A stretch of DNA of 64,000 nucleotides from Sporisorium sorghi. Its lineage: Eukaryota; Basidiomycota; Ustilaginomycetes; Ustilaginales; Ustilaginaceae. The notes beneath the pieces are model-generated. The model searched no databases. It worked only from the letters and a program-made list of their open reading frames with translations, and was not told the DNA's origin. The DNA lies in the NCBI GenBank assembly GCA_023212695.1, contig JALCCG010000046.1, positions 41,039-105,038 on the forward strand. Reading direction: 5' to 3'. Made by a program: the position numbers and the translations under genes. Positions within the stretch are counted from its first letter, which is position 1. Each line of letters opens with the position of its first letter. Of the stretch, positions 1 through 12,974 are shown piece after piece.

Positions 1-1974
<1,974 letters not shown>

Positions 1975-3550
1975 GATGGTGACGAAGGGGGGGGAAGTTG
2001 GATAGGGTGAGGGTGAAGTGGAAAGGAAAGGAAAGTCGAGAACGAGAGAGCGAAGAAAGAGGCAGAAACGGGGCAGTGAGCCAGTCACAGCACACACAAC
2101 ACACGGACGCAGACACGAAGAAATTCCAAGCTTGCGATCGCACTCTCTCTGTCTCTGAGAGGGCCACAGCCGACCTGTTTGCGCCATGTCCAAGCCAACG
2201 AGAAGAAAGAGAGTCAGAGCAAGGCCAAGCCGAGCCAGAGCCAATTTCCCATTCAAAATGGCGATTCCGATTGAAAAAGGGCAGAGAGACAGTCCAACTG
2301 CCCTCGAGGCTTCAAAAACTGATCGCACCGATCAGTCTCAGCGAATAGGATGCCATTTCACCCAAAGCAGCGCGCAGAGACTGTGAGAGAGACACGAAAG
2401 GGCAAAAGGAAAATCAACGATTACAATTTGTAAACACAGTTGTCTCTCTCTGAAATGGATCAAGGTGAAAGCTGAATAGAATTCCGGCCTTGACTTTGAA
2501 ATGAGACACAATTTTGTATTCTGACAGCAACGACCAAAAAGAAAAAAGCCCTTCAACGCACGTTCCTCTGTGAAGGCGACTGTCTGCCGCGAGTCTATCG
2601 AGAAGAAATTCTTCTTGATCTCGTCCACCCTTCTGCTTCCGTGGTTCCCGTCAGTGCGCGGATCCGGGATCAGAAGAGAGTCTCTCAGTGCCTGGCCTTG
2701 AATCTTGCCGTCTTTCTCTCTGAGATTGTGGCTGCTGAGCTTGTGATTTGGCACTTGTCTACCAACTGATTTCGTGAACCTGACCCTCGGTGCATGGGTA
2801 CGCTGTGGTATTGGAAAGAGAGAGGAAGGTCAAGCATGTCTCGAGGTTTGAGATTCAAACAAGCGCTTGCGGACAAGTGCCAAATGATGGCTCGAGATGC
2901 TCGCCAGTCCGTTAACTTCCGGCTCACACACGCCGGGCCGCTGACACGTGCGAGAATTTCGATCGCCGACTTAACAATACTCCGATAAAAAACGCAGCCT
3001 ACAGATCGTGTAAAGCCATGTCGTAATCTGGCGCTTGAATTTTTGTAGATCTTCTTTCTCGTCTGCATCTCACAATCGACTTGACGTCCTCTCGGAACCA
3101 ACACGGCTCGAATGTCCCTGTACACTGAAAGTCGGAAGCTGCTCAGAGGATACAAGAACGCTTCCACAGCAGAACCCGGCAATTGTTCATTGCGAAGCTC
3201 CGGAAGCAGGGCTTGCGATCGCTCTACGGGATGAGCCAAGGTGGAGGCTCGCTCCTGAAAAAATTGAGAAGAACCGGGAGAAAGGGAGAGACAGCGCCCC
3301 CATCGAGACTTGCGTGATTTTTTGATCTCGAGACATGCCGTTTTTGGAAACAAAATGAATGGGAGACGATGAGCCCTGCTGCTGCTGCTGCTGATGGACG
3401 GAAATGACGTTTGAGCAACTCATCGGGACACGGTCCAGCCCAGGAATGAGAGGAGCCTTCTTCTTTCTCCATCCATTCTCAGCATCATTGCACTTCATCT
3501 CCATCCACTCGACAATCATCACCACCATCATTGTCAACAACTACAACATC
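1975..3550. promoter_or_regulatory. Divergent intergenic region, ATP2 / small mitochondrial protein
   Basis: About 1.6 kb separates two divergent genes for mitochondrial proteins, so both promoters should lie here. I see no convincing coding region: the open frames are short and lack family features. It contains a short CTG run near 3378-3396 and pyrimidine-rich stretches just before the downstream ATG. No TATA box stands out. Confidence 0.5.
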
Positions 3551-4162
3551 ATGATCGCTAGGTCCATCGCTAGGTCTGCCAGGTCATTGGCTCGCTCTGC
3601 AGCTGGCCCTTCGCTTGCTCGTCTTTCGGTTCGAAGATATGCGACCAACCCACCTGGCCCCGTCACCTCCAAGTCGGATGCACCCTGGGCCATCGCCTCG
3701 ATTCTCACATTCGGAGGCCTGTTTGTCTACCTCACCGCTCCTGGCGCCAAGAAGGATGACCACCACGGCTCGAAACACGACGAGCCCGAGCAAGAGGCGG
3801 AAGAGGAGGAACCTGAAGCTCCTAAGGAGCCCGTCGAGTTGCCCGACGGCAGCATCGAGCACCCTGAAGGCTTCGTAGAGGTCAAGCGCCCCGACGTGCG
3901 CCACGACGCCCCCGAAGGCGACAAGCACCTCGACTCGAAGAAGATCCCCGATGACCACGCTTTCGAGAAGCAGTCCAAGGTCAAGCGCGAGGCTTCCCTC
4001 CCCGCCGATGACACCACCTTCAAGCACGGCGTTGCTGCTGCCAAGGACGGCAACCCCGTTTCGGATCCCAAGAGTGTCGTCGCCGCCGCACACACCGCCA
4101 AGCAGGAGAAGGCCTCGGCCAAGGCTCAGAGCTCCTCCGCCGAGTCTTCTTCGGACGAGTAA
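3551..4162 (+). CDS. Predicted mitochondrial single-span membrane protein, unknown function
   Basis: 203 residues in one exon, with the ATG at 3551. The N terminus is rich in Arg, Ser and Ala and lacks acidic residues, ending in a typical RRYAT presequence boundary around residue 34. One hydrophobic segment follows at about residues 48-66 (APWAIASILTFGGLFVYL). The remaining ~135 residues are hydrophilic and strongly charged (runs of Glu, Lys, Asp, Pro) and end in Ser-rich SSAESSSDE. This architecture suggests an inner-membrane protein with a long soluble tail. I do not recognise a family; function is unknown. The mitochondrial location is inference from the presequence. Confidence 0.8.
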   Translation: MIARSIARSARSLARSAAGPSLARLSVRRYATNPPGPVTSKSDAPWAIASILTFGGLFVYLTAPGAKKDDHHGSKHDEPEQEAEEEEPEAPKEPVELPDGSIEHPEGFVEVKRPDVRHDAPEGDKHLDSKKIPDDHAFEKQSKVKREASLPADDTTFKHGVAAAKDGNPVSDPKSVVAAAHTAKQEKASAKAQSSSAESSSDE

Positions 4163-4398
4163 ATTCATCTGCGCGACGGCCCCTTACCGAGCTCATCAGC
4201 TACGAGGACGGCAGTGACTGCGCGACACGACACGACAGCGTGGAAGCGTGGATGCCTGTCCAGGCTCTTGATGCTTACGCCTCGACCAAACGTAACAGAA
4301 GCACAACAACAAAACCATCTTTTAACACTTTCAATTGCAGCAGCATTTCAGCCAATGGCAGCCAGCCTCTAACAAATCCCTTGTTCGGTGCAGCACGA

Positions 4399-5429
4399 CT
4401 ATCGACTCTTGTGAATCAGTGTATCCTCCGCATCCGACCTGGCAACTGCGGGACGAGCTGCGATGTACTGTTGAAGCTCATGTCGATCCAGCAGTCTGGC
4501 CAAATTCTTGACCGACGACACATGATTATAGCGCCAAAGGAGATGCGCGGCCGCAATCTTGATCTCGGGTTCGGATGCGTCAAACAGCAGCCACCACGGT
4601 GCAGGGTCCAGAGGCAATTGCACCACCGGCTCGCACATTCCGGTTGCGAGCACGATGGCTGCGCACGCGACAATGTGAGGGCCGAAAAGGCACAGCACAG
4701 GGGTCTGGAGACTATTCGTGGGCCAAAAGCCGAAGACAAAGTGATGTCAGTCCTCGCTCAACGTCTAGCACACATGGGCGAGTCGAATACTTACGCATCG
4801 TTGAGAAACGACCATGCACACTGAGCTACTGATACTCGTTCGGGCGACAGGTTGTCAATGGACGGCGGCGCGCGCTGTGAATGGCAGTGCTTGTGTGGCT
4901 GCACTGTCACTTTGAGTTCTGGATCGGTGAGACCTAGCACTTGGAGGTAGTTGACCAGCAGGGCATACGGCAGCGTCACATGCACCTGGAACCCAAGTCG
5001 CTTGAGTACCTGCATCTCGGACATCACTATTGCATCACGGATGCTCACCAGTTCCGAGGCATCGTAAGCAGGCGGTTTATAGGACGAAGACGTAGATGCC
5101 TTGTTGAGATGGAAGTCGACATAGTGATAAGCGTTGACCAAGTGGCGCAAGCTGATCTGGGTCTCTTCAAGCTTAGTGGAAAGCAAGAGCGTGCCCATGG
5201 CGATCTCGTCGGCGTCAAAGTCGCACATGGAAGAGCTGTACCAAAATCGCTGGTAGAAGACTTGCGCGACCGCCATGGTGCGTTGAGGCAGCTGCAGAAG
5301 CACGCCAACCTGCTGGATCATCTGGCAGCCGAGCGCGCGCAGTTCCAGTTCGAGGTCCAACGAGAGGCCGTCAGCCATGCTCGGAGTGGCCGTCAGCTGC
5401 TGACGAGTAGCGAGCGGGTTGAGCATCAT
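4399..5429 (-). CDS. Cyclin L-type cyclin
   Basis: Regulatory cyclin of the L class, which in other eukaryotes pairs with CDK11-type kinases and acts in transcription and pre-mRNA splicing. Exon 1 is 5429-4795 and exon 2 is 4711-4399. The 83 bp intron (4712-4794) has GTAAGT and TAG; joining gives NDALQTPVLCLFGP, continuing the second cyclin fold. The protein is 315 residues. It opens with a TPSMADGL segment that matches the start of the cyclin L core, then box 1 (LPQRTMAVAQVFYQRF, STKLEE) and box 2 (HIVACAAIVLA, PAPWWLLFDASEPEI). Animal cyclin L proteins are longer and carry an Arg/Ser tail, absent here. A second Pol II-class cyclin lies 3 kb downstream on the other strand. Confidence 0.88.
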
Positions 5430-6608
5430 CGTGACGCGGAAGTGCCGACTCTGGTTGCTTGCCTGCTTGCTTGGACTGAGCCCACGTAGGATGCGCTGTC
5501 GCAGCAGATCCTGGTGAGCGTCAACGAAGAGTTTGATGTGCGGAATGGCCGAGGGCGAGGGTGTGATGGCGGCAGGTCAAGATCGAAGGAGCTGTGCCAC
5601 AACGAAAAGGTGGAGGAATTTTGTTCCCGAAAGTCTGCGGATGGCGAGACCAACACCGTTGTCAGATCCTGCACTTGGCACATGTCTCAAGGGTCGCTTT
5701 CTTGCTCGCTTTGCTTTCCGGCAAGAAGGTTTTGTCGTGAGCAAGTCGCCTACTGTGTGAGCTCCTTCCTCGTGTGAAAAGGGCGAGGGCGGCTGCAGCC
5801 ACGCCAAACAAGAGGTGCAAGCGAGAAGTTTGTTGTGTGCGAAATTTCAGAATTTTTGGTGGGAAAATTTGTTCGTGTTGTGCGCAGAGAGCGAGGCGCT
5901 GGCTGTCTGTGTTGTTTTTGTGTTGCTTTTGAAGCAGCTCGCCGAGCCACACACCAAAAGAAGGGTCTCTGGCCCCAGAACCTGCATTCTCGCCTCCTGT
6001 CAGAAGGGTTTGGCTGTGAAAGGCGTGTGTGGCTCACACTGCTTGCTTGCTTGCTCGCTCGCTCTGCGTGATCCTGCAGCTCACTCCCGGTGCACCCGTG
6101 GGGCCCGACCACCATCACCATCACCATTCGCATCCAACGATCACCCATCTTCTAGATTCCCAAGTCATTCACAGCAAAAAGCTCGTGTCGGTCACGATTG
6201 TGACATACGAAATCCTGTTGGTCCACGCCCCGAGGAAATCACATCACGCCAAGCTGCAACTTGAGGACAACAGCGACGTGACTCGTTTCTCCTCTCAAAT
6301 CACCTTCGACGCCGCTCTCGACGTTTCGGACATTGCGACGGATAGCTCGAATCGTTATTGCTCGATCGATAGCCCCAAGGACAGGAAACCAGAAGAGCAT
6401 ACGCGCCACCTCGGACGGCTGAATCATCGTGCCATTTTGCTGTCATCGATCATGTCGTTGCTGCAGAGTTGAACGTTTAAGCTGGCTCCACCATCCCACA
6501 CTCCTGCCAGCTTTTGCTCCGTCCCAGACTTGATCGCAATCGACCCAAGTCGATCTCGAGCTCGACCAAGCAGTCGGCGTGCCCACGACTCGGCGAGCAA
6601 CCCACAAA
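5430..6608. promoter_or_regulatory. Divergent intergenic region, cyclin L / J-domain protein
   Basis: About 1.2 kb between divergent genes. It holds a GCTT-type simple repeat around 6043-6058, followed by CTCG-type repeats, and a CAC/CAT-rich stretch near 6110-6128. Open frames here have no ATG in good context and no family features. I see no RNA gene. Confidence 0.45.
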
Positions 6609-7892
6609 ATGTCGTTCATCTCATCGATATTCTACCGCGCTGCCGTCAGCGAGGAGTCTAGACGCGCTCCCATTGGCAAAGTCAACCGCGCACGCCGGCC
6701 TGGTCCTCCAGGTGATAATTTGGCCCCGGAAGGATCAAGAGACGCCGCCGATGCAGCACAAGATGCGGACTTGCCCAACGGCACCGCAAACCCCGCCGAC
6801 ACCGACAGCTTCCACGCCAAGGTCCAAGTGATCGAAGACATCATTGCAGAGGACAATCTGTACAAAGTACTAGGCATCAAGAGGAACGCCAAAAATGACG
6901 AGATCCGCCGTGCCTTCTTGAATCGAAGCCGATCCTGTCATCCAGACAAGTTCCCGGACTATCCCAACTCGACCATTGCCTTTCAAAAGCTCGCCTTTGC
7001 CTACGAAACCTTGTCCAAGCCCGCATCTCGCCAAGCATACGATTTCTCGCCTCACACGCACTCCATGTTCAACGGCAAATCGCCGCATGACGCCTTCGAC
7101 GACGAATTTGGCGAAGCTTTTGCCGACGCCACACTTCAGGACGTCCTCTTTACCGTCTACGTCGAATTCTTCGAAGGCGACTTTACGTCAGTCAAAGCAC
7201 TGCTCAAGGTCCTTGCTGACAGCGGTCTCGGGACCTACAGCGACGCCAACATCAGCAGCATCGAGGCCAAGTTCAGAGCTCTTTCGCGGCTCATGCGCGC
7301 AACACGCAGATACTCGCGCGTTCTCCTCAACGAGATGTCACGCCTCTACGAGATCCAACAGGATCTGCGAGGTCTCTCGTACTTTGACATCCCAGGCCGT
7401 CTGCGATTGACGCTGCAGCTCGCTCGAGTCACGCTCAGTATCCCGCTGGCCATCGATCAGGCCATGCAGAATCCCGAAGATTACGACCGCAAGGAGTTCG
7501 GTCAATGGTTCGAGGATATGCGTGCGCATTCTTCCGACTATAGCTCGAGCAAAGACGATGACAACAGTCGAGCAGACCACACTTTCGGTCTGCAGGGCGA
7601 GCCCGATGTCAACGCGCCCGGATCCGACGAGCATGCACGTCTGCGCTATGTGCGAGCCCGCGACGCCCGCATCGCACGCCGAGCTGCCGAACGTCGCGAT
7701 CCGGGTTCCGATCACGGCCCGGGCGGCGAACACGAGGCGGCTGCGCTGCCCGGAGAAGAAGAAGAGATCAAAGAGCTGCACGCCGGCTTCCTCGGACCCA
7801 CCACCACGGCACTCTTCACGGGCATGGTCAATCTGCTTGAAGCGGGCGAAGGCTGGATGGGTGGCAAGCCAGCAGAGACGCTCTCGCACTGA
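6609..7892 (+). CDS. J-domain (DnaJ/Hsp40) co-chaperone-like protein
   Basis: 427 residues, single exon. The ATG at 6609 is the first real ATG in frame; upstream in-frame codons would need GTG. A J domain spans about residues 76-138: DNLYKVLGIKRNA, then the diagnostic HPD at 111-113, then FQKLAFAYETLSKP. The J domain stimulates Hsp70 ATPase. The rest (about residues 160-300) looks helical, includes a moderately hydrophobic stretch (LQLARVTLSIPLAID), and is followed by an acidic/basic disordered tail. There is no Gly/Phe region or zinc-finger repeat, so this is a class III (type C) J protein. No signal peptide. The specific client or compartment is unknown. Confidence 0.85.
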   Translation: MSFISSIFYRAAVSEESRRAPIGKVNRARRPGPPGDNLAPEGSRDAADAAQDADLPNGTANPADTDSFHAKVQVIEDIIAEDNLYKVLGIKRNAKNDEIRRAFLNRSRSCHPDKFPDYPNSTIAFQKLAFAYETLSKPASRQAYDFSPHTHSMFNGKSPHDAFDDEFGEAFADATLQDVLFTVYVEFFEGDFTSVKALLKVLADSGLGTYSDANISSIEAKFRALSRLMRATRRYSRVLLNEMSRLYEIQQDLRGLSYFDIPGRLRLTLQLARVTLSIPLAIDQAMQNPEDYDRKEFGQWFEDMRAHSSDYSSSKDDDNSRADHTFGLQGEPDVNAPGSDEHARLRYVRARDARIARRAAERRDPGSDHGPGGEHEAAALPGEEEEIKELHAGFLGPTTTALFTGMVNLLEAGEGWMGGKPAETLSH

Positions 7893-8352
7893 GCATACCT
7901 CTTTGCTTACCTTCACGGCCCATCTTCACCATGTCGGTGTGTTTTATCCATTGCTAAACGCTCCGGCTCCTGCCTCCGCTCCCTGTAACACCTCTTGCTC
8001 GAGCATCGCATTTCCCCTTTTCACGTTTCCGCATTCGCAATCCCCGCATCGCTCTCGCTAGAGATCTCTCTTGCATTTGTACCAGTATACCCACGCTTCC
8101 GCTTTTTAACGTCGTATAACGATCTAGTCACAACCTCGTCTGTGCGCTTGCCTCGTACTGCATGTGAGGATGCTCCGATGTTCTCTGAGAGATTTGCCGC
8201 CCGTTCATTGCCACGCGGTTTGGCGCCTTGCGCTTGTGGAGCGCGTGAATCCCGAGTTCCGACTTTTGGGGGATTTGATTCAGAGAACACGAAGCGCATT
8301 TCAACTTTGTTCAGCTCGACTTCCAATCCATTTGGCCAAGGATGACAGCAAC
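7893..8352. other. Intergenic region, J-protein 3' / cyclin K/T 5'
   Basis: 460 bp between two genes on the same strand. It should contain the 3' UTR of the J-domain gene and the promoter and leader of the cyclin gene. The cyclin frame stays open upstream to 8170 (an ATG), but that extension has no cyclin similarity, so it is left out. No other feature is seen. Confidence 0.4.
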
Positions 8353-9388
8353 ATGACGGCGCCTACAGGCATACGCCCATCCACGGGCCAAGCGTCGGAC
8401 GATCAATGGCTCTTCTCCAAGACGGACCTGGCGCTGACACCGTCGGTGCTGCAGGCAGGCTTGGATCCGATCGAAGAAAAGCAACGGCGCTTCAAGGGCG
8501 TTGCGGCGATCTACAGGATGGGCGAGTACATGCGATTGCCGCAGCATGTGATGAACACGGCCGCCATCTATTTGCATCGCTTCTACATGCGCAAGTCGCT
8601 CGAGCACGGCGCCCGCGCCAACAAAACTGGCCACCCGCACTACGAAATCGCAGCTACGTGCGTCTTCCTGGCGTGCAAAGTGGAAGAGTCGCACAGGAAG
8701 CTCCCGAGCGTCATCGATGCAGCCATGGCATCCTTCGACAGGTCGCCAGCCGGCAATCAAAGGTGGGCGGAGCGTACGTTCCGAGCGGATCCGTCTGGCA
8801 AGGTAAGCATCCGACACTGTGGACACAGAACCGACGGTTCCCCCGTAGCGCGAGATTGTTGACGCTCTTTCTGATGGCCGGCTTTGAGCAGGAATTTGTT
8901 CGATGGAGAGATATCATCCTGGTCAGCGAAGAGACAGTACTCGAGACGCTCTGCTTTGATCTGATCGTCGAGCACCCGCACGAGATCCTGGTCAAAGCGT
9001 GCAGCCGATTGAGCGTGGATGCGCCACTGGTACGCCTCGCATGGACGATTCTCAACGACAGGTAAGCAACAGAAGCAGCACAGCTTTGGCAGACTAGACA
9101 GGAGCGATCGTAGGCTGACGTCTTTGCTCTCGATTGGATGACAGTTTGAGGGACGCAACGTGCGTCATGTTCGAAGCGCCGGTGCTTGCAGCAGGAGCCT
9201 TCTACCGAGCGTGTCAAACGTCGCAGGTGGATCCGTCGCAGTTTGCAGGAACATGGGGCAGCAAAGAAGGAGAGGAGAGCCAATGGCCATGGACGGACAT
9301 CTTTGACGTGGACGAGGCAGAGGCGGCGGAAGCAGCAGAAGCGATTGAGAAGGACGTGTACGAGTTTCACGAGCAGCACGCACAATGA
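8353..9388 (+). CDS. Cyclin K/T-type cyclin (P-TEFb or CTD-kinase cyclin)
   Basis: Regulatory subunit of a CDK9/CDK12-type kinase that phosphorylates the RNA polymerase II C-terminal domain. Three exons: 8353-8802, 8892-9061, 9145-9388. The introns are 89 and 83 bp with GTAAGC donors and CAG acceptors, and all junctions keep frame. The protein is 287 residues. It begins with WLFSKTDL...TPS, the characteristic entry of cyclin T/K, followed by AAIYLHRFYMRKSL, HYEIAATCVFLACKVEE and WRDIILVSEETVLETLCFDL. The second cyclin fold is LAWTILNDSLRDATCVMF. The C terminus is short and acidic (Glu/Ala-rich) without the long disordered tail of animal cyclin T. K and T types cannot be separated by eye. Confidence 0.87.
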
Positions 9389-9977
9389 AGACAGCTGTGC
9401 CAAGATGACAACGGCAGCCGAGTCTGGCTCATGGTGGAGAAGCAATCGGGCGGAGAGGTATCGAGATCCATGGAAAGCGAAACACGCTCGACGGCGACTT
9501 GGCCGAAAAGCTGGATTGAGGCGCGTTGCAGCTTTGATTCGAGCGACTGCACGACTCGGTCTCGACCACCAGCTGCAGAAGCCAGCAGCGATGTCGATCA
9601 GCAGCATTGAGCCATTGCAAGAGCGCATCGCCTGGACGCCTGGCTGTTGTACATGCAGCTTAAAAAGCGGGGGCCGCCAGAAGGCAACACTGTGGAGTAC
9701 GACGCCATGTACTGGAAGCAGCCAATGCTGATTGAGCTGGCTCGCACTACAATCTGCAGAAAACAAGGTTGTTTGTGAAACAGCTGCAATCTGAGCTGCA
9801 GACGGGGCTACAGTATGGCGTGCCAGAGACAGCGACATTAGAAAGGTGCGCCAGAACAACTAGTGTACGGAGTGGTGCGTTAGGATACGACGAGGCATGG
9901 ATGCCAGCAAGCGCCTGCGTCTCGAACCGTCGGAGCGGCTGCACAGCGCCGATCCTCTCCGGCAACGTGCCAAAATC

Positions 9978-9981
9978 AAAA

Positions 9982-10001
<20 letters not shown>
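9978..10001. repeat. A24 homopolymer followed by (GA)n
   Basis: Twenty-four consecutive A bases, directly followed by GAGAGAGAGA. It lies in non-coding DNA downstream of the cyclin K/T gene. It could be a length-variable tract or a remnant of a retroposed tail; nothing flanking it supports the latter. Confidence 0.9.
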
Positions 10002-10013
<12 letters not shown>

Positions 10014-10354
10014 AGCTAGGCGCGGCTCGTCAGGAGAGAGAACGAGAAAGGCCGAGGGGGGCGATCTGCCTGGTTTTGCCACGACATCCGAGCTGCATGT
10101 TCGTTCTGCTGACCGAGGTGCGTTTCCTGCATGGCTGCAAGAAGCTTCCTCTCCTTCGTCGGACCATTGGACAATTGATCGACTGCTTGCTTCGCTGAAA
10201 GCATTTCAAACCATTCCTGGCCAGCGTAGTCAAGGTATGTTGATTCGATTCGAAATGCTGGCTTGACTGGTCCAGTGGTGTCTCAAGGGTGGACTCCATC
10301 GCCTAGGTCGCCGAGGTTGCTGCGTCGGTTGATGTGTCGGATCTCCACGACTCG

Positions 10355-10356
<2 letters not shown>

Positions 10357-10390
<34 letters not shown>
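10357..10390. repeat. (AGC)n trinucleotide repeat, about 11 copies
   Basis: Uninterrupted AGC run in the intergenic region. The same CAG/CTG class recurs in coding poly-Gln (26441-26467, 33320-33350, 48135-48157) and in other non-coding places (29908-29935, 52342-52365), so it is a general genome feature rather than a special element. Confidence 0.9.
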
Positions 10391-10391
<1 letters not shown>

Positions 10392-11144
10392 CATTAGAAA
10401 TGACCCCGGACAAGCGGTGCAATGCGAGTCAAAGCTGCGAAATCGGGAAGAGGCAGAGGCAGTTAAGCTCTCACAGCATCGGCGACAAGGTTTGATTCGA
10501 GTCGAGTCGAAACTTTTGGCAAGACAAGCAAGACACAGCCTTCCAAAGGAGTGAAATTTCCAAGTCAAGATCGATCTTGTGCACACGCAGCACAGACGCA
10601 CTCGACGCTCACATGCACACACGCAGGCAGGCAGTCTAGCCAGAATTCACGTCGTTTTCGCCCTTTGTCGCGCTTCGGTAACGGATGGAGCGTGTGTATT
10701 TTTTTTGTTCCTCTTCTCCGAGGCTGTGGCTGTCGAGTTGCGAAAATCTCCTTTCAAAAAAAGAAAGAAAGAAAAAGAAAAAGAAAAGCGGAAAAATGGG
10801 AGGACGCGGGTCACATCAGCAGCAACAGAGAGCGCATTTGTCCAAGGGAGGCAAGGGAAAAAGTGCCAATTTTTTCTTTCTTTATCGGTCCTTTTTTTGT
10901 GATTTTGTCACGTTTTGGAGGCGTGTGTTCGGGCACACACACTCTGCTGTGCAAGTCACGCTTGGATACAGAAGGCACACTTCTTGTCAGTCAGCACTCT
11001 TTCTCGAGCAATCAATCGTTTCTCGTTGATCGCCATCGTTTCCTTCTACCAACACCACCACCACCACCACCACCATCGTCAACATCGTCCGCGCATCAAG
11101 CATCCCTCGCACGTCGCTACTTGCAAGGCTACCTCTCCGTCAAA

Positions 11145-12315
11145 ATGTCCAAGGACCACACCTCGCTCCCCATGCAGAGCTTCTCGGTCGATGAGAAGGC
11201 CGGCCACGACCCCATCACCGGCCACCGCACGCCTTCCGTAGGCACCCCAGGTCACAGCGGTATGGGCGCTCAGCCCACCAACGGCATCCTCCCGGGCGGT
11301 GGCGCCAAGCCCGACAAGAAGAAGATCCACCCTGCCGTCATCATCGTCCTTTGGATCGCCCTCTCCAGTAGCGTTATCGTCTACAACAAGTAAGTAGCTT
11401 ACCCGCCACACACCCTGAGGCCGAACGAGATCAACAGCTGACCACGCTTCTTTCCGCCCTTGCGAACGCTCTTTGATGCTTCCTCACGACAGGTTCGTGC
11501 TTGACCCCAATCAGCTCAACTTCCCCTTTCCCGTCTTCCTCACCACCTTCCACATGGCCTTTGCTACCGTCGGCACCCGTCTCTTGGCGAGGTACACCCA
11601 CCTCCTTGACGGTCTTGCCAACGTCGAGATGACCAACGAGCGATGGATCAAAAACATTCTGCCTATCGGTGCTCTTTTCTCGTGCTCGCTTATCTTCAGC
11701 AACATGGCCTATCTCACCCTCGGCGTCAGCTTCATCCAGATGCTCAAGGCCTTCACTCCCGTCGCCGTTCTGCTCATCTCGTTTGCTTTCGGCCTCAAGC
11801 AGCTCTCGGGCACCCTCACTATGATCGTCGTCTGCATCTCGTTCGGTGTCGCCCTCGCCTCGTACGGACAGGGCGACTTTGCCATGTCCGGTTTCATCTG
11901 CCAGGTGCTTGCTATCGCCTTCGAGTCGTCGCGTCTCGTCATGATCCAGGTGCTTCTGCAGGGCCTCAAGATGGACCCTCTGGTTTCTCTCTACTACTTT
12001 GCGCCCGTCTGCGCTGCCATCAACGCTCTGGTGCTCCCCTTCACCGAGGGTCTGGTCCCCTTCTTCCAGATCTCCAACCTGGGTCCCTTTGTGCTCTTCA
12101 CCAACGCCGGTGTCGCCTTCGGTCTCAACATTGCTGCCGTCTTCCTCATTGGCGCCGCTAGCTCCTTGACCTTGACACTCGCCGGTGTCATCAAGGACAT
12201 CCTGCTCATCCTCGGCTCGATGCTCCTCCTCGGCGACACGGTCACTGGTCTCCAGTTCTTCGGTTACGGTATCGCTCTTGCCGGTCTCGTTGCCTTCAAG
12301 ACCCACAAGGGTTGA
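11145..12315 (+). CDS. Triose-phosphate/nucleotide-sugar transporter family membrane protein
   Basis: Member of the drug/metabolite transporter superfamily, TPT (SLC35-like) branch, expected in the Golgi or ER membrane moving a nucleotide sugar or phosphorylated sugar. Exon 1 is 11145-11389 and exon 2 is 11493-12315. The 103 bp intron has GTAAGT and CAG, and the join gives VIVYNKFVLD, the conserved first-helix motif of the family. The protein is 355 residues: a ~58-residue hydrophilic N terminus, then about ten hydrophobic helices (for example PVFLTTFHMAFATVG, SFIQMLKAFTPVAVLLISF, SSLTLTLAGVIKDILLIL). The KAFTP and TLTLAGVIKD segments are typical. The C terminus ends in KTHKG, a short basic tail. 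Substrate cannot be told from sequence. Confidence 0.9.
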
Positions 12316-12974
12316 TTGTCTCGACCGTATCATGGCGGCAACGCATCCCTCGAGCTGCTCTGCAGTTCCCTCCCTTTCTCGATTCACAATGGATGATCCT
12401 CATTCCTCCGCCTCACGTCAATCCGCTCGCCACGCCACGCGACGCTCTTTACACTCCTTCATCACGACCGTCCAATGGCACCGAGGCAATGTTCTCTACT
12501 CAAGGCCTGCATTTTCTCACTCATCGCAGCCTCTTATGGCACATGCTTGCTGGTCGCAACGACTAGCCCGAATTCTGTATTCCCGTTCTGGATAGACTCT
12601 TTTCTTGCTCCGCTGTACTTTGTTAAATTCAATGCTTTCATGGTTCCATTCTTGTTATGCACTTGGACCCTTACGAGGCAGCTTTCGCTCAAAAGGCTGT
12701 GCTGCGATCGTGAGACCGAACGAGCAAAGCCGACCGACGGCGTAGATGCCTCTCTACGTCGACTCTTGAGATGAGCAGCCTCTCATTTGCGAATCCACTT
12801 TACGCGTCGACGCATCTTGAGGGGGAAAAAAACGCGAAGCTTAAAATTGCGCACGAAAAAGCAACACCTGAAAAAGGAGAACAACACTTCTTGCTCTTCT
12901 GACACTCTTTCGACCATCATCTGCCTCCGAGTCGGTCTCTGTGGCTGTTGTATGGTCCCGTCGACAATGCCGCC
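12316..12974. other. Intergenic region, transporter 3' / CHL1 5'
   Basis: About 660 bp between two plus-strand genes: the 3' UTR of the transporter and the promoter and leader of the helicase. The helicase frame is open a little upstream of 12975, but the upstream codon at 12948 is TTG, not ATG. No other feature is seen. Confidence 0.4.

Larger units (their letters stand above)
9389..11144. other. Long intergenic region with poly-A and AGC repeats
   Basis: About 1.75 kb between the cyclin K/T gene and the transporter gene. It contains an uninterrupted A24 tract (9978-10001) followed by a short GA repeat, an AGC trinucleotide run (10357-10390), a GAAA-rich stretch (10757-10790), and CAC/CCA-rich leader sequence near 11052-11075. 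Open frames are repeat-driven and I support no gene here. The last few hundred bases should be the transporter promoter. Confidence 0.45.

Noticed and set aside
6029..6472. 147-codon frame with a His run upstream of the J-domain gene
   Set aside because: It starts with GTG, the His run comes from a CAC/CAT microsatellite, and nothing else looks coding.
8170..8352. N-terminal extension of the cyclin K/T protein from an upstream ATG
   Set aside because: The extension lacks cyclin features and would place 61 unrelated residues before the conserved WLFSK entry; the ATG at 8353 fits better.
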